Assembly (NCBI RefSeq): GCF_000189635.1
Contig: NW_002476075.1
Span: 1 to 64,000, forward strand
DNA from: Tetrahymena thermophila SB210
Taxonomy: Eukaryota; Ciliophora; Oligohymenophorea; Hymenostomatida; Tetrahymenidae
Reading direction: 5' to 3'
Length of the DNA stretch: 64,000 nt
The position numbers and the translations under genes were made by a program. The notes under the pieces were generated by a model. It made no database searches. It saw only the letters and a program-made list of their open reading frames with translations, and was not told the origin of the DNA. Position 1 is the first letter of the stretch. Each line of letters starts with the position of its first letter. Shown piece by piece: positions 52,515 to 64,000 of this stretch.

Positions 52515-53867
52515 GTGATGTTAATATATCAGTCGTTTTTATTAGCTTTATTTTTCTAAATATGCTTTTTAATTAAATATCAATTCTTCTTATTCTTGTT
52601 TTTTTGATTAAAATTTTAATTTAGAATTGATTTATAGGAGTAAATAAGGATTTTTGCCATTTTAATTATTTAATAGTAGATTCAATAAATAAATAAATAA
52701 TTAAATACATTTATGATAATTGGAATTTAATTTTGTTATTTATGTTTAGGTAGTTCAAATAAATAAATAAATTTGTTTCTTTATTTTATAATCAATGAAT
52801 CAACCTTTTTACCTCATAAGAATTGTTTTTCAAAATTTCATGTTTTTTCCCTTATTTTTTTACAATTTCATGAATATTCATTTTATTATTAACATGAAAA
52901 TTTATTAATGTATATTCCTTTAGTATTTTGTTCACTTTTTCCCAATATATTTTTAAATTTTACGAGATTAAAATTATTTTTAATAGAAGAATAATCTTTT
53001 CAAATTACTTTTAAAAAAAAGTTTAGTAAAAATATAAACAGATAATCATTTTATGCAATTCTTAATTTAATTTAATCTATTAGCGTATTTTATTTTTAAT
53101 GTTTGAGGTTAATAATAAAAACGATCAAAGAAATTTTTAATATACTATAATTTTTCTTTTGAAATACAATTATTAATATATTGAAAAATTTATTTTAATA
53201 TTTTTTGAAATCCATGACTTTAAAATTTTTACCACAACATGTTTTAAAAACATTTTAATTTACAAAATGGTATATAAATCATAATTAAATATATGAAATA
53301 AACAACCATATCATCTACTTTAAATCTTTTGCAAATTTATTTAAAATATTTTTTAAATATTTTTAAGAATACAATTAAAATTTTTATATCAAAACCACTA
53401 AATTTATTTTTATTATCAATTAGCTATATTTTGTGATATTAAAGAAGACTTTTTAATAAGGAAAATTATTTTTTTAATGAAAATTTTAGACTTTATTTAT
53501 AAATTGTTTTCCATTATTAAATACATTAAATTCATAATTATGCTATTTTCAATGAGATAATATATGCAATTAAATAAGACAAATTATGAATTTTTGTTAT
53601 TTATTTTAAATATACTTCGAGTTAAAAAAATAAAGGTTTAGAGAAAGATTTATTCAAACAAGTCAGCCAATCATTAGTTTATTAATGTATTTTGTTTTGT
53701 TCTTTATTGTATTATTTAGTAGAAATTAGATAAAGTTGTGATAAAAAATAATTAAGATATTTTTGTGAAATTATAAAATTAAAAGTTAATTTATGAGACA
53801 AATTTTTGATTGATTTGAGATTTGTTAACTGAAACAAACAGGTTAATATTAATTAAACATCAAAAGA
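52515..53867. other. Intergenic spacer, no gene seen
   Basis: About 1.35 kb of extremely AT-rich DNA between two + strand genes. I see only homopolymer and A/T-rich tracts and no ORF, RNA or repeat family. Confidence 0.6.
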
Positions 53868-55116
53868 ATGCATAAGAAATTTCCTGCAATTTTAAGTGAT
53901 ATTAATGGAGTTCTACTTAGAAATAAATTAGTTATAAATTCACGTATTAAGCAAGCAGTTCAAGACTTGAGACAGCCACTATTTACTTCAACTCATGCTA
54001 AATTTTAAATACCATTTATGTGTATTACAAATGAATTTTATGCAAACTAAAGTCTGGTAGCAGATATGATTAATTCTTAATTTCAATTATAAAATGAATT
54101 TTAGTTAGATTAAAAACATGTAGCTCTTAGCTTCAGTCCTCTACTTAGATACAAAGATTTTTTTTAAAACAAGTAAATTTTATTTATTGGAGATTAAAGT
54201 AGATAAAATTTCTAAATAGTTGCAGACCAGCTTTAAATAAAAAATTTTCTGACATAAAATGATTATTTGAACTTAATATAGCAATATTAATCTAAGAATT
54301 TATTTGAAGAAGAAAAAAATTTAAATTAGAGTATAGAAGTTGTTCTTTTATTCAGCAGCCCTTAGTTTTGGGAGGTGGCTCTAGGTATATTTGATTCAAT
54401 AAGATAATCTATAGGTTATCGTTAGAGCTAATTATTTCAAAGCCCTTCCTTTATTGCTATGCATAATGATAGTGTTGAACTTAATGAATAATAGATTTGT
54501 ACTCTACCAAGAATCAATATGGGTACTTTTAATGAGATTTTTAAAAAACTACATTCAAAGTTGTATCACTTAGATCCATAAATTAATATGATGGGAAAAC
54601 CTGAAAGAGAGTCATTTGAGTATTCAAGTAATAATTTAAAATGAATTTATATTTAAAAAATAGCAATTTTTACAACAAATAGTTTATTTTTATATGTTAA
54701 TATATCATAAATATTGTATGTTATTATTTTACCATTCAATTTAAATAAGCTAAAATTATAATTATATTATTATCAAACAAAGGAGGAGTGCTTAGAAAGT
54801 AGATAATTGAAAGCATAGGTAAAATTGAAAGATCAGAAGATTTGATATCAAATTATTACATGATTGGAGACGATCCTTACAGTGACATATTAGGAGCAAA
54901 TAACTATGGCTGGAAATCCATATTAGTTAAGTACAAATATATTTTTTATTTTTAAAGAAAATTAAATTTAAAATAATATAAAAATAAAGAACTGGAGTAT
55001 TCTAAGGTAAAGAAAATGATTCTATGTATCCAGCTAAATATGTAGTTGATGATTTTTATGAAGCTATAAAACTTATCGAATCACTTGAAGGAATCTAAAT
55101 TATAAAAGATAAATGA
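53868..55116 (+). CDS. HAD-superfamily protein, HDHD5/CECR5-like, altered motif I
   Basis: 344 residues in three exons: 53868..54627, 54783..54930 and 54990..55116. The N-terminus carries motif I of the haloacid dehalogenase fold as SDINGVLL (Asp11-Ile-Asn13), where active phosphatases have DxD. The second Asp, the usual acid/base, is Asn (codon AAT). The middle gives FIGDQSR and VVLLFSSPQFWEVALGIFDS, a cap-like region. MMGKPERESFEYS supplies the motif III lysine, and MIGDDPYSDILGANNYG (280-296) supplies motif IV. The tail KTGVFQGKEND with a closing AKYVVDDFYEAIKLI is typical of the class IIA/CECR5 group, which in animals is mitochondrial and of unclear substrate. A conventional targeting peptide is not obvious. 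Because one of the two catalytic aspartates is changed, activity is uncertain. Confidence 0.85.
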
Positions 55117-55504
55117 AAAGTTTTGAAAGAAAGTTAAAATTGAAGGTTAAATCTTATTTAAAAGCAGAAATAAAATGAAAATAAAACTAAATTAATGTAT
55201 TAAATTTAAAACCATTTTAATTTATGTAATTATTATTAAATTTATTTATTTTATTCTTGTATATAAAAAATATTTATTTATTTGTTACTTGTAACTTTAC
55301 TAGAATAATATTCAAAATGTATTTCCTTGATAGAATTTATTATTTAAGCATAGATATTATTTATCTTTTTGATTATTTGTTTGATTTATTTATTTATCAG
55401 GAAATTCTAGAGTATATTTTAATTTAAAAATCTAATTAATTGGTTGAATTAAATTTTTCCGCTAAATAAGTGATAATAATTAAATAGCCTTAAGTAATTT
55501 CATA
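55117..55504. other. Spacer between two + strand genes
   Basis: About 390 AT-rich bases holding the 3' end of the HAD-like gene and the promoter of the histone-fold gene. No feature is recognised. Confidence 0.6.
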
Positions 55505-56182
55505 ATGTAAGAAAATTAAGACAACGCTGCCAACAACCCTTAGTAGAATGGCGAAAAAGATAAAAAAAACAAGCAAAGGGATTTGAAAAAACTATAAAGG
55601 AAGATTGATATCATCAAAGAAGGAGAAATTAAAGCAAAATAGTATCTAAAAAATCAATGATAATAAAACTAATATTTATTATTATTCAAAAATAGGAAAT
55701 ATTTTTAGGAAAGTAAGATAGACTACGACTAATTTTATGAAACATAATATTAAAATTTTAGAGTATACTTTTTATATTATTAGCATAGTTTAAATGAACA
55801 ACTCTAAAGTAATTTTATGCATTTTAAAATAGAATCCTTCTTTAAATGGGTGGAGAGTGACAGTGAAATAGGCAATAAATGAAATAGATGAAAAAATGAA
55901 TACAGATAAATATTTTATACAATTTTTGACTTCTATTGGGAGAGTTTATATATAGAGATTAGTAGAAGATGGTAAATTTAGCATTATACATATTAATTAA
56001 ATAGTGTAAGTCAATATTAAATGAAATAAAATGAAAAAATAGCAATAGAAATCAAAGAATCAGGGGAGTCAGATGAGAGAGTGCATCTCACTGAAGATCA
56101 TATAAGGGAGGCTTATAGAAAATAAAAAAATCATTCTAGGGATATTGATTAATAGTAGCATTTAAAAAAAATATTTGATTGA
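55505..56182 (+). CDS. Small histone-fold protein, TAF11-like
   Basis: 160 residues in four short exons: 55505..55641, 55696..55762, 55833..55971 and 56043..56182. Introns are 54-71 bases, each with a TAG acceptor. A charged, Lys-rich N-terminus (MQENQDNAANNPQQNGEKDK) leads to a C-terminal helical region: GWRVTVKQAINEIDEK, then YFIQFLTSIGRVYIQRLVED, then VHLTEDHIREAYRKQK. The spacing of one short and one long helix, followed by an HLTEDHIREA-type end, matches the histone fold of TAF11 (TAFII28). TAF11 pairs with TAF13 in TFIID. The similarity was judged by eye and is modest; another histone-fold factor of the TAF/NC2/CENP kind is possible. The splice model is strongly supported because all four exons keep the frame and skip in-frame TGAs. 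Confidence 0.6.
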
Positions 56183-56723
56183 ATTTTAGATAAACTAAAT
56201 AACTATTATACATTTTTATCAATGTCTAAATCAAACAAAAGGTCTAACTAGCTTTTTTAAGTAGTAGACATTACTTCTATAAATTATCCTTATTAAAATA
56301 ATTATTTATAAATAATATTTTATTATAAAAAATAGCTATTAATTATAAAATTATTAAGATATTATATGTATGTATATGTGTATGGATATATATTTTTATT
56401 TATGTAAGTATGGATGCATGCATTCATACGTTAGTCCTTGTATTTTTATGTTTTGTTTAAAAGTGAAATATTTGATTAAACGCAACACATAAAAATTAAA
56501 ATATGAGTAAAATTAACAATAAAAATACCCTAAATATTATTATTTTAAAATTTAAATTTAAAAAATCTTTAATTTCGATTAGATTTTGAGATGTTAATTA
56601 ATATTATTAAAAAATTATTTAATATTTTTAAGTTTTTTAAGGATTCACATTAAATAACTAATGATATAAATATTTAAATTTCAAAAAAAAATTAATGAAT
56701 TATTAAATTTTATATTGATAGAA
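56183..56723. other. Convergent spacer with TATG-rich tract
   Basis: About 540 bases between the 3' ends of the histone-fold gene (+) and the first SNARE gene (-). Around 56361-56430 is an imperfect TATG/CATG-rich low-complexity tract including a GATGCATGCATTC palindromic stretch. No gene is seen. Confidence 0.55.
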
Positions 56724-57916
56724 TCACTTTAGCATTTACCAAAGAATTCCAATTAAGCCAATAATAAATAGGATTAGAGTAATATCTAAGCAAAACTTAC
56801 TTGGTTCTCTAAGCTATTTTTATAATAATAAAAATATGAATAATTTAATTTTAACTAAAATATTACTTATGTTACTAAATTTTTCATTCTTTAGGTTTAA
56901 TTACTAAGGATAGTATTCGTTTTTTAAATAATTTAATTTGATTTTCCAACTTAGCTTCCAATCTATTTTTATTTCTATTTTTAAATTTAAAATATTTAAC
57001 TTAACATTAGATTATTAAAATAGATTATTATAAAATTACTTCTCCAATTTCATTTACTTTATTTTCTAAAATTTTTGCTTTTTCATAAATACTAACTAAA
57101 ATTTATTCTTATATTTAGTTATTATGTTCAATATTTTTAAAGCAACTTAAATCTTTTTTATCAGGTTCTTATCTGTTTATCCTATTAGTTTATCTATTTA
57201 TATCCAAAATACCTAATTATATTATTATTGACATAATTTTTAGGTTAAAAAAATATTTAAAGTTATTTTTACTTTGCTAATCTACTTCAGAATATTTGAC
57301 AGGGTTTTATACTAATTCAATATCATCTAGATTAAGTATTGTTGAATTTAAATCACATTCTTACATGATATTTTCAATTTCTCTTTTCAGATCTTTGTAT
57401 TTTTTATTTTAAAACTCGAAAAGCTATTTACATGTATCCTTTTATAATTAATTCAAAATAATTTTGACTAAAATTTATTAAAATAAAAATTTTACTTTTT
57501 ATTTAGCTTGCTTATTGAGCAAATTATAAATTGATTATATCAATATTTAACAATCATTTATAATATTATTTATCTAGTACTTTTAAACTATAATTTTTGG
57601 GTTAGGTTTACTTTTATTTTAACCTTAATCTTAGATTTTCTAAATTTATTTTATTTGCATTATCTTATCTTTACACTCAACAAATAAAACTTCAAATTTG
57701 TTATCAGCATAATTTATCTTTCTCTCTATTAAAAAAAATATTTATTATCATTAAATACAAAAATTAATTCTATTTTTATTTATAAAAATTTAAATCAAAT
57801 TTAGGAAAGGAATGTTAATAGTTACTGATGAAAGAATAGCCTCCTAGTTGCTTATTAATATCATACAACTTATCCAACAAGAAAGAAACTTAATGTAATT
57901 TATCTTTTTTACCCAT
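56724..57916 (-). CDS. Tail-anchored Q-SNARE (copy I)
   Basis: 285 residues in six exons: 57916..57826, 57725..57496, 57438..57273, 57212..57040, 56974..56867 and 56813..56724 (lengths 91, 230, 166, 173, 108, 90). It begins MGKKDKLHQVSFLLDKLYDI. The C-terminal third has the heptad pattern of a SNARE motif (CFKNIEHNNQIQEQILVSIY, KILENKVNEIGE, SQVGKSNQIIQKTNTIL). It has Gln at the central layer and ends in a single tail anchor, EPSKFCLDITLILFIIGLIG, then ILWQMLK. The short luminal tail and Cys before the anchor recall Qc-SNAREs of the syntaxin-8/SYP5 kind, which act in endosomal or vacuolar fusion; the subclass is tentative. The N-terminal 150 residues are more diverged than in the twin. Each intron is 50-100 bases, AT-rich, GT-AG. 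Confidence 0.82.
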
Positions 57917-58356
57917 TATGCTTTAAAAAAAATGATTTAGTTTAGTAATGATTTAAAAATAATAAATAATTTATTCTTTTCATGAGCTTAATTTAAAATG
58001 AGAGAGTCAGTCAGATGATTTAATAAATAGTTTCATGATTTATTTGAATAATTGACTCTCAGAATAAGTAGATCAAATAACTAAGAATAAAAATCTGAAC
58101 CAATTAATTTCAAAATAAATTCTTTCTATTTCAAAATCTTTTGAAATCGAAAACAAAAAATTTTGTATTTTGTTATGATAAGTGAATATGAAAAAATACT
58201 TTTGTTATTTATTAATTAATTAGATTGAGATTACAAATTTAATATAAAGAGATGAATAAAATACATTAACAATTGTTAATTATAAATATGATTTTTAATA
58301 TATAATAAAATATTTGAATAAGCAAAGAATGTAAAAATTAGAATTTATTTATTTAT
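57917..58356. other. Spacer between twin SNARE genes
   Basis: 440 AT-rich bases between the start of SNARE copy I and the stop of SNARE copy J, both on the minus strand. It must contain copy I's promoter and copy J's 3' UTR. Nothing else is recognised. Confidence 0.6.
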
Positions 58357-59535
58357 TCATTTAAGCATAGTCCAAAGGATACCAACTAAACCAACAATAA
58401 AAAGGATTAAAGTGATATCTAAACAAAATTTACTTGGAGCTCTATACTGTTTATTAATTAATAAAAAATATGAATTAAATGATTATGCTGATTGATTATA
58501 ATAAATTACTTTTGTAATTAAAACTTTAAGCCTCTAATTTTAAGTGTCAAGTATTTTATTAGTTTCATCTACTTTTTTAGTAACCTTTACGATTTATCCT
58601 TAAATATGATCTTATTTCTATTTATTATAAGAAATTATTCATTTATATTAAATCTATTTTAAAATAGATCTTACACTGCCAATATTTTTAACTTTGTTGT
58701 CTAAAGTTCCTACAAGCTCATAAATGTTGTCAATAATTTCATCTTAAACTTTATTATTTGCTTCAATATTTTTTAAAGCTGCTTGTTCCTTTTCATCTGC
58801 TTCATACCTTTATCCTGCATTTCTTGGTCCAGCCACTCCAAAAACATCTAGTTAAAAATATTGTTTAATAATGAAATAATAATTTTCATATGTATGCCTT
58901 ACTTAATTTATGCTTATCTGAATCTGGAATAGCACTTTTGCTTTCATCTGCTTCGCTTAATGGTTCCTCTGGAGGGTTAATTCCATTCTCTTTCATCATT
59001 CTATATAGGATATTTTTCAGATTTAAATATTTTTTGTTCCTCAACTCCAACTCTTGCTTATTTGTTTCCTTTAAAATGGTAAAATAGCTTTAATTTTAAG
59101 ACATTTCTACCCAATTTAATTAAATTTTTTTAATAAATATTAATCTTACTTTTTTTTTAGCTTATTTAGTCAAAACTCTATCCATTTCTTCAACTAATTT
59201 TTAGCAATCATATAATTCACTACGAATTTAATGTTCTTAAACAACGACTTCTCTATCTCTTCCTTATTTATTTTGTCTTTAATCTAAATTTTTTTGAAGT
59301 CCTCTGACTTTCATCATTCTATCGCTACAATCTTTAAATAAATTTTCGAATTCTCCCTCAGTACCTTTAGCTTTCTCCTCTATTAAATAAAATGAATGGT
59401 CAAAACTAATTAATTATGAGCTTAATAAGAAACTAATTATTTACTGATTAGTTCATTTCCTCCTAAATCCTTGTTAATTTAGTATAACTTTTCCATAAGA
59501 AAAGAAACCTACTACAACTTATCCTTCTTTCCCAT
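58357..59535 (-). CDS. Tail-anchored Q-SNARE (copy J)
   Basis: 285 residues in six exons: 59535..59445, 59379..59150, 59068..58903, 58847..58675, 58617..58510 and 58446..58357. Exon lengths (91, 230, 166, 173, 108, 90), intron phases and total length equal those of copy I exactly. The start is MGKKDKLQQVSFLMEKLYQI. The middle (EFENLFKDCSDRMMKVRGLQ) forms N-terminal helices. The SNARE motif runs from ALKNIEANNKVQDEIIDNIY through LVGTLDNKVKNIGS and QGQIVKVTKKVDETNKIL, with Gln at the central layer. The anchor is PSKFCLDITLILFIVGLVG, ending WTMLK. It has better heptads than copy I and is more GC-rich, suggesting it is the more constrained copy. Endosomal or lysosomal fusion is inferred from the Qc-like anchor only. 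Confidence 0.85.
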
Positions 59536-60793
59536 TTTAAATAATTACTCTTAAATGTTAAAATTTGCTTGAAAATAGCAGTTTTTGATAAAATTAGAGT
59601 TATCTTTGAATATTGCAAATCAATAATTTATTTTAAGCAATAATAATCATATATTTTGAAATTAATATATTCTTTAGATAATATAGCCAAATTCACTTAT
59701 TAGTTTTTTTAATAGTTGATAATTCAGAATTCATACGACTATGTTAAAGATAATTTTACAAATTTTAACTCAATTGTTTTCTATTTTAAAAAATTTTCGA
59801 GCTGTTAATCAATTTAACAACTAAAATTAGTAAATACTTCTATTTTAAAATAACTATACTTAAACATAAATAAATTTTATGCAATTTTAAATAAAATATT
59901 ATGAAAGTAAGTATAAGATTAAAAATGATTAATATAATTAAGAACTTAATATGAACTACCAAATAAATAATATCAATGAAAATTTAAACTTAAAATTAAA
60001 AAATTTTCATTTAACAAATATTAATAATTTTATGATAAAATTATTTATTAAAATATTTGCTTTTATGGTGTTTGAAATCAAATAATAATTTTAAAAAAAT
60101 AATATCGTTTCAAATATAATTTTAACTATTAAAAACTTGGTCGAGCAATATATGACACAATTTTTTTTTAAGAAATCAAATACACTTAGTATTTTTATAA
60201 TAATGCTAACAAAAATTAAATCCCATAACTTTTCAAAGTACTTAAATTTAAATAGATAAATCATTTATTGTTGTTGCAAACACTGTTATTTTTTTAATTA
60301 TTTTCAGTAATGAAATATTTTTAATATAATAAATTTTAAGGATAAAGTTAAATTTTACTTCAATAATTGAACTTTATAATAAAATTAAAATAACTGATTT
60401 CTATTGTAGTACTTAAGTAGTTATTAAGTATTTATAACCTACCAAAACTACTTAATATTAATAATTAAAATTCAAAAATATAATCTAAATTTAATTTGTT
60501 AGGAATATCAACCTTAGTTCAAGAGCTTGTTATAAAAATGACTTTAAATTGTAAAACTATCCTAAATTAATATAGTAAAATATTCTATTTATGTTACTAC
60601 AGATTCTAGTTTTTTAATAATATAATAGTGCATGTGTGCATACATATATACAAAATATATAATAACTTAAATAACTCTTACTTTGAAAGAAATTTTATTA
60701 TTTGTTAATTAATATAAAAATTTTAAACAAAAATCTGTTAGAAGTAAAATTCTCAAATTTCAACATTTAAAAATATAAGCATTAAAGTTACAA
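59536..60793. other. Divergent intergenic region
   Basis: About 1.26 kb of AT-rich DNA between SNARE copy J (-) and the coiled-coil gene (+); it should hold both promoters. A short TGTGCATACATATATAC tract near 60635 is low complexity. No gene is seen. Confidence 0.6.
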
Positions 60794-61480
60794 ATGAATT
60801 AAGCTCCTATGGACCCATTATCACCTAATAAATCATATATGAGTATGTAAGGATAAACCAATACTTTAGGGCTAGAAAAACATGTCAAGCACATTTTTAT
60901 GCAAACATAGAATACGATTGAAACATTAAATGAAGAATTAGAGAATCAAAAAAAGGTTAACGAAGATCTATAGTGGAAGCTGACAGATTTAAATTCTTAA
61001 AAAAGTAGTTTGCAAACAAAGACTAAAAATTTAGAATAGGAGTTACGTGACCAAAAGATAAAAGTTGAAGATCTTTTAAAGAAGAAGAATGACTTTAAGT
61101 CATAAATCTAAATTATGAGAAAAGAATTATAAAATATAAATGATGACTGGGAGAACAAAAGAAAAGAGCTTCTCCATCAAATTAATCAACAAAGAGAACA
61201 ATAAATTTAACTTGAAGATGAACGCAATCGTGAAAAAATAGCATTTGAGCAAGCTTCAAGACAGTACTAGCAAAAGATAGAGTCTATTACTAATTCAATT
61301 CGCTCAACTAATGCAGAAATAGCTAAGTATTAGGGATTGATAGCCAAGTTGAAAGAAAGAGAAAAATTCTCTATGGATACAATTATGAATGAGACCTTCA
61401 AATTCAAAGAGTTCCTTGAGTCACAAGTACCCGATAATGTCCATGGATCAGGCATGGAAGACCTAAATAAATTAAATTGA
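60794..61480 (+). CDS. Coiled-coil protein, function unknown
   Basis: An intronless 228-residue frame from ATG 60794 (MNQAPMDPLSPNKSYMSMQG) to TGA 61480. After a 30-residue flexible start, residues 35-205 are an almost continuous alpha-helical coiled coil rich in Glu, Lys and Gln with hydrophobic heptads (NTIETLNEELENQKKVNEDL, LRDQKIKVEDLLKKKNDF, AEIAKYQGLIAKLKERE). It ends with a short tail (FKEFLESQVPDNVHG, then EDLNKLN). There is no signal peptide or membrane segment, so it is probably cytoplasmic or cytoskeletal. Codon use and GC are clearly above the flanks, which supports a real gene. I recognise no named family. Confidence 0.82.
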
Positions 61481-64000
61481 TCATTTTTTGCATTCATAAA
61501 ATTAAAAATTAAGCGTATTATTTATTCTAATCATCCAATAACTAACTAACTAACTAACAAACAAACAAGCTAACTTTATATATAATTATTTAGTCAATTC
61601 TCTAATAGAATTCCATATTTAGTATAAAGAGTGATAAAATAAGTTAAAAAAACTAATAAAAATTATTTTAAGATATATTTATTTACTTTTTTTGTAAAAA
61701 TTACGTTATTTTTCAATAAGGATCAAGTGATTTTAAATAAAATTATAAATTAAAATTTATTCTAACTACCTTTTCTTGTTTTTTGGATAAAAATTTTCTT
61801 TCCAGTAAAAACCAGTAAAAATAAATAATTATAAATAATATTTATTTGGTTTCTAATCTAAAATTTATTTAATATTTCTTGCAACACACTAAGTAGCATT
61901 ATTAATTTAAATGAAAATTCAATAAATTTCTTTCTCATACTTTTTTAACAAACATATTTATTAAAAAAAAACTATCTAAAGTAACTATAAAATATATTTA
62001 TTAGATCTAAATGTTTTTTAAATAATTTAAAAGAAATTAATTCTTCAAATTAATTTATTGATAAATTTCTATGTTATAATATTAATTTTATTTGAAATAA
62101 ACAATTTAATCCATTTTAATTTTACAAAAATTTTATCTAGTAAAAATATTAAATGATATTTTAATTATTTTGATTTTTATTTATTAAAGAAAAAATTTAA
62201 GAGTATTCAAGAATAATAATATATTGTACTAAAACAGATATTTAAGAAAATTTTGTTAAGTTGTTTTCTACTACAAATATGTTCTAAAATATTCTTAAAA
62301 TTAAATTAATTTCATTTCAATACTTTATTGGTTTTAAAAAATATTTAAAATTGCAAAAAAATATTAAAATTTAAATCTATTTTTACAGAAAGAATAGATA
62401 AATAAAAGTAGCTAATATTTTAAGTATAATGACCAGTACTGTTAATTTTCTAGTCCTGAATTCAAAAAGGCAAAAAATATTATTTTATTCTATGAATTAT
62501 AAAGTCTCATGGATAAATTTTTATCATATATAATTTATTTACCTAAATAATATTTAGAAATATTAAAATAGTTATTGGTGATAAAATAAGTTTTTAAAAG
62601 TATTTTAGAAGATGAATTTTATACTTTAGATGATGAATTACAAAAAATAATCTGATAAAAACTAAAAAATTGCCTCAGAGATATCACCAACAGCTAATTA
62701 TGATAGATAAATTAGTATAAAATATTCTTTTAATTATAATATGGTTAAAAATATATACTTAAATTATAAAAAAAACAAACCTTCATAAGAGGATGATATT
62801 CATCCATTTTTGTATACTAATTAAAAAATAGATAGAATTAATCATAAAATATTTCATTGATATTTAATTATGAGTATTTATTATTAAAGCATTAAATGCT
62901 ATATTTAAATTATTTTTTCTGATTATATCTGATTTTTTTTTCTAGTGCTTATTATGTTCACAAGTGTCTATAAGATTTAATTGGTATTGTTTCTTTATTG
63001 TTTTAAATTAGATACTAGATTCTTTATTTTCATATTTGATCTGGAAGGATATTAGTTTGTACCTGATATTTTAAATATTCTGGTTTGCTTCATAACAATC
63101 TATTTGGAAAAAGTATTTATATATATAACAAAATTTTTAAATAAAATTAAATATTTTTAAATAAAAGTGGATAATTCTAAATATTTAAAAACATTTATTT
63201 TAAAAATCAAATGAATAGCTTATTAAATTAATAACAGATAAGTAGGTGGCTTAACATTTAAATCCTATCTGTGAAATTAATTTAAATTTGAGAGTTGAAA
63301 AGTTGTAGTGGAAATTAATTACAAAACATAATTAGGAGTTGATAAAATTATTTATAATTAAGTTATTTATATTTATATTTTAAAAAAATTACTTTAGTTG
63401 TTACTTTATAAAAGAAATTATAAAAAAAAGATGCCGTAAAAAAATGAATACTCCGTATTTATCTTCTTATTTATGTTTTTTTTAAATTTAAATTTGAGGA
63501 TTTCATAAGTAAAAGCTAATCATATTCTACAAGATTTTAATTATGTCAGATCAATTTTCAATGCGTATTAAAATTAAATGATCTATTATGGATTTTTATT
63601 TTTGTAAAATTTAAAAGTCAAATAAAAAAACCAATTGATTAATTAACAATTAATTAATTCATTTATAATTTAGTTTGTCATCATTATATGATATTAAAAC
63701 TAATATAGTGATGTTTTATTTCTTTTATTTTTCAAATTAATATATAGTGAACAAATAAATCAATTAACAAAAGACTATTAATTTTTAATGTATATTTCTT
63801 TTCTCTATTATTTTATTTATCTATATTTTGAATCAATATTTAGATAGATTCCTTCATCTTTCAATTCATACATTTGTTCAAACTATATCAAATTTAATTA
63901 TAGGCAACTATTTCTAAAATTTTTTAATCTGATTGTCATTTTAACTAAATGATTAATCAATTAAGTGAAATTTTTTCTATTTACTTTTATCCATTCATTT
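61481..64000. other. 2.5 kb without a convincing gene
   Basis: AT-rich sequence to the window edge. At 62612-62860 (+) there is an 82-codon ciliate-open frame (beginning MNFILQMMNYKKQSDKNQ, including KIASEISPTANYDRQ). It is preceded in another frame by a second protein-like stretch (PEFKKAKNIILFYELQSLMD) after a possible acceptor TTTTTACAG. These could be exons of a small unknown gene or chance open frames, since only TGA stops. The rest shows nothing. Confidence 0.4.
61538..61574 (+). repeat. TAAC/AAAC microsatellite in 3' flank
   Basis: About 60 bases beyond the TGA of the coiled-coil gene there are several ACTA/TAAC tetranucleotides followed by AAAC units, nearly the same order and length as at 50026-50059. 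Both follow the stop codon of a + strand gene. Confidence 0.8.

Noticed and set aside
58890..59087. + strand 65-residue hydrophobic frame
   Set aside because: It is antisense to exon 3 of SNARE copy J and crosses that exon's splice sites.
626..61480. Hundreds of in-frame TAA/TAG codons suggesting pseudogenes throughout
   Set aside because: They read as glutamine in the ciliate code; all main frames close cleanly on TGA and match known families.

Overview
The window is the end of a macronuclear chromosome of a Tetrahymena-like ciliate. Three things show this. It opens with about 400 bases of CCCCAA telomere repeat. The DNA is extremely AT-rich, with short GT-AG introns. Every long gene is open only when TAA and TAG are read as glutamine and TGA alone as stop. 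All gene models below use that code. For every spliced model the exon lengths add up to whole codons, which I used as an internal check. Splice sites were read by eye and not confirmed with RNA.

Layout. 1-402: telomere. 626-5217 (-): a hybrid histidine kinase transcribed towards the telomere, whose phospho-acceptor histidine appears to be leucine. 5218-9254: a 4 kb non-coding stretch. 9255-11896 (+): a two-pass membrane protein. 12295-13341 (-): an intronless aldo/keto reductase. 15369-20851 and 21326-35454 (+): two tandem paralogues of a secreted or membrane protein with Cys-rich repeats, a REJ-like domain, a GPS-like motif and several membrane segments. The second has swollen to about 4187 residues through a single 8.16 kb exon holding about 27 Cys-rich units. 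35957-37883 and 40495-42438 (-): two ABCG-type half transporters, followed on the telomere-proximal side by a recent partial duplication of the second gene's 3' end (39722-40104). 44087-46219 (-): a signal peptide/EGF-like/TM/RING-H2 protein. 47759-50018 and 51624-52514 (+): two unidentified Gln/Lys-rich proteins. 53868-55116 (+): an HDHD5/CECR5-like HAD protein with a changed motif-I residue. 55505-56182 (+): a small histone-fold protein resembling TAF11. 56724-57916 and 58357-59535 (-): twin tail-anchored Q-SNAREs with identical exon lengths. 60794-61480 (+): a coiled-coil protein. 61481-64000: no convincing gene.

The genes do not form an operon or pathway. The main theme is local tandem duplication: three duplicated families (REJ/GPS membrane proteins, ABCG transporters, SNAREs) lie side by side at different stages of divergence. 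Two signalling or catalytic proteins have lost a canonical active-site residue.
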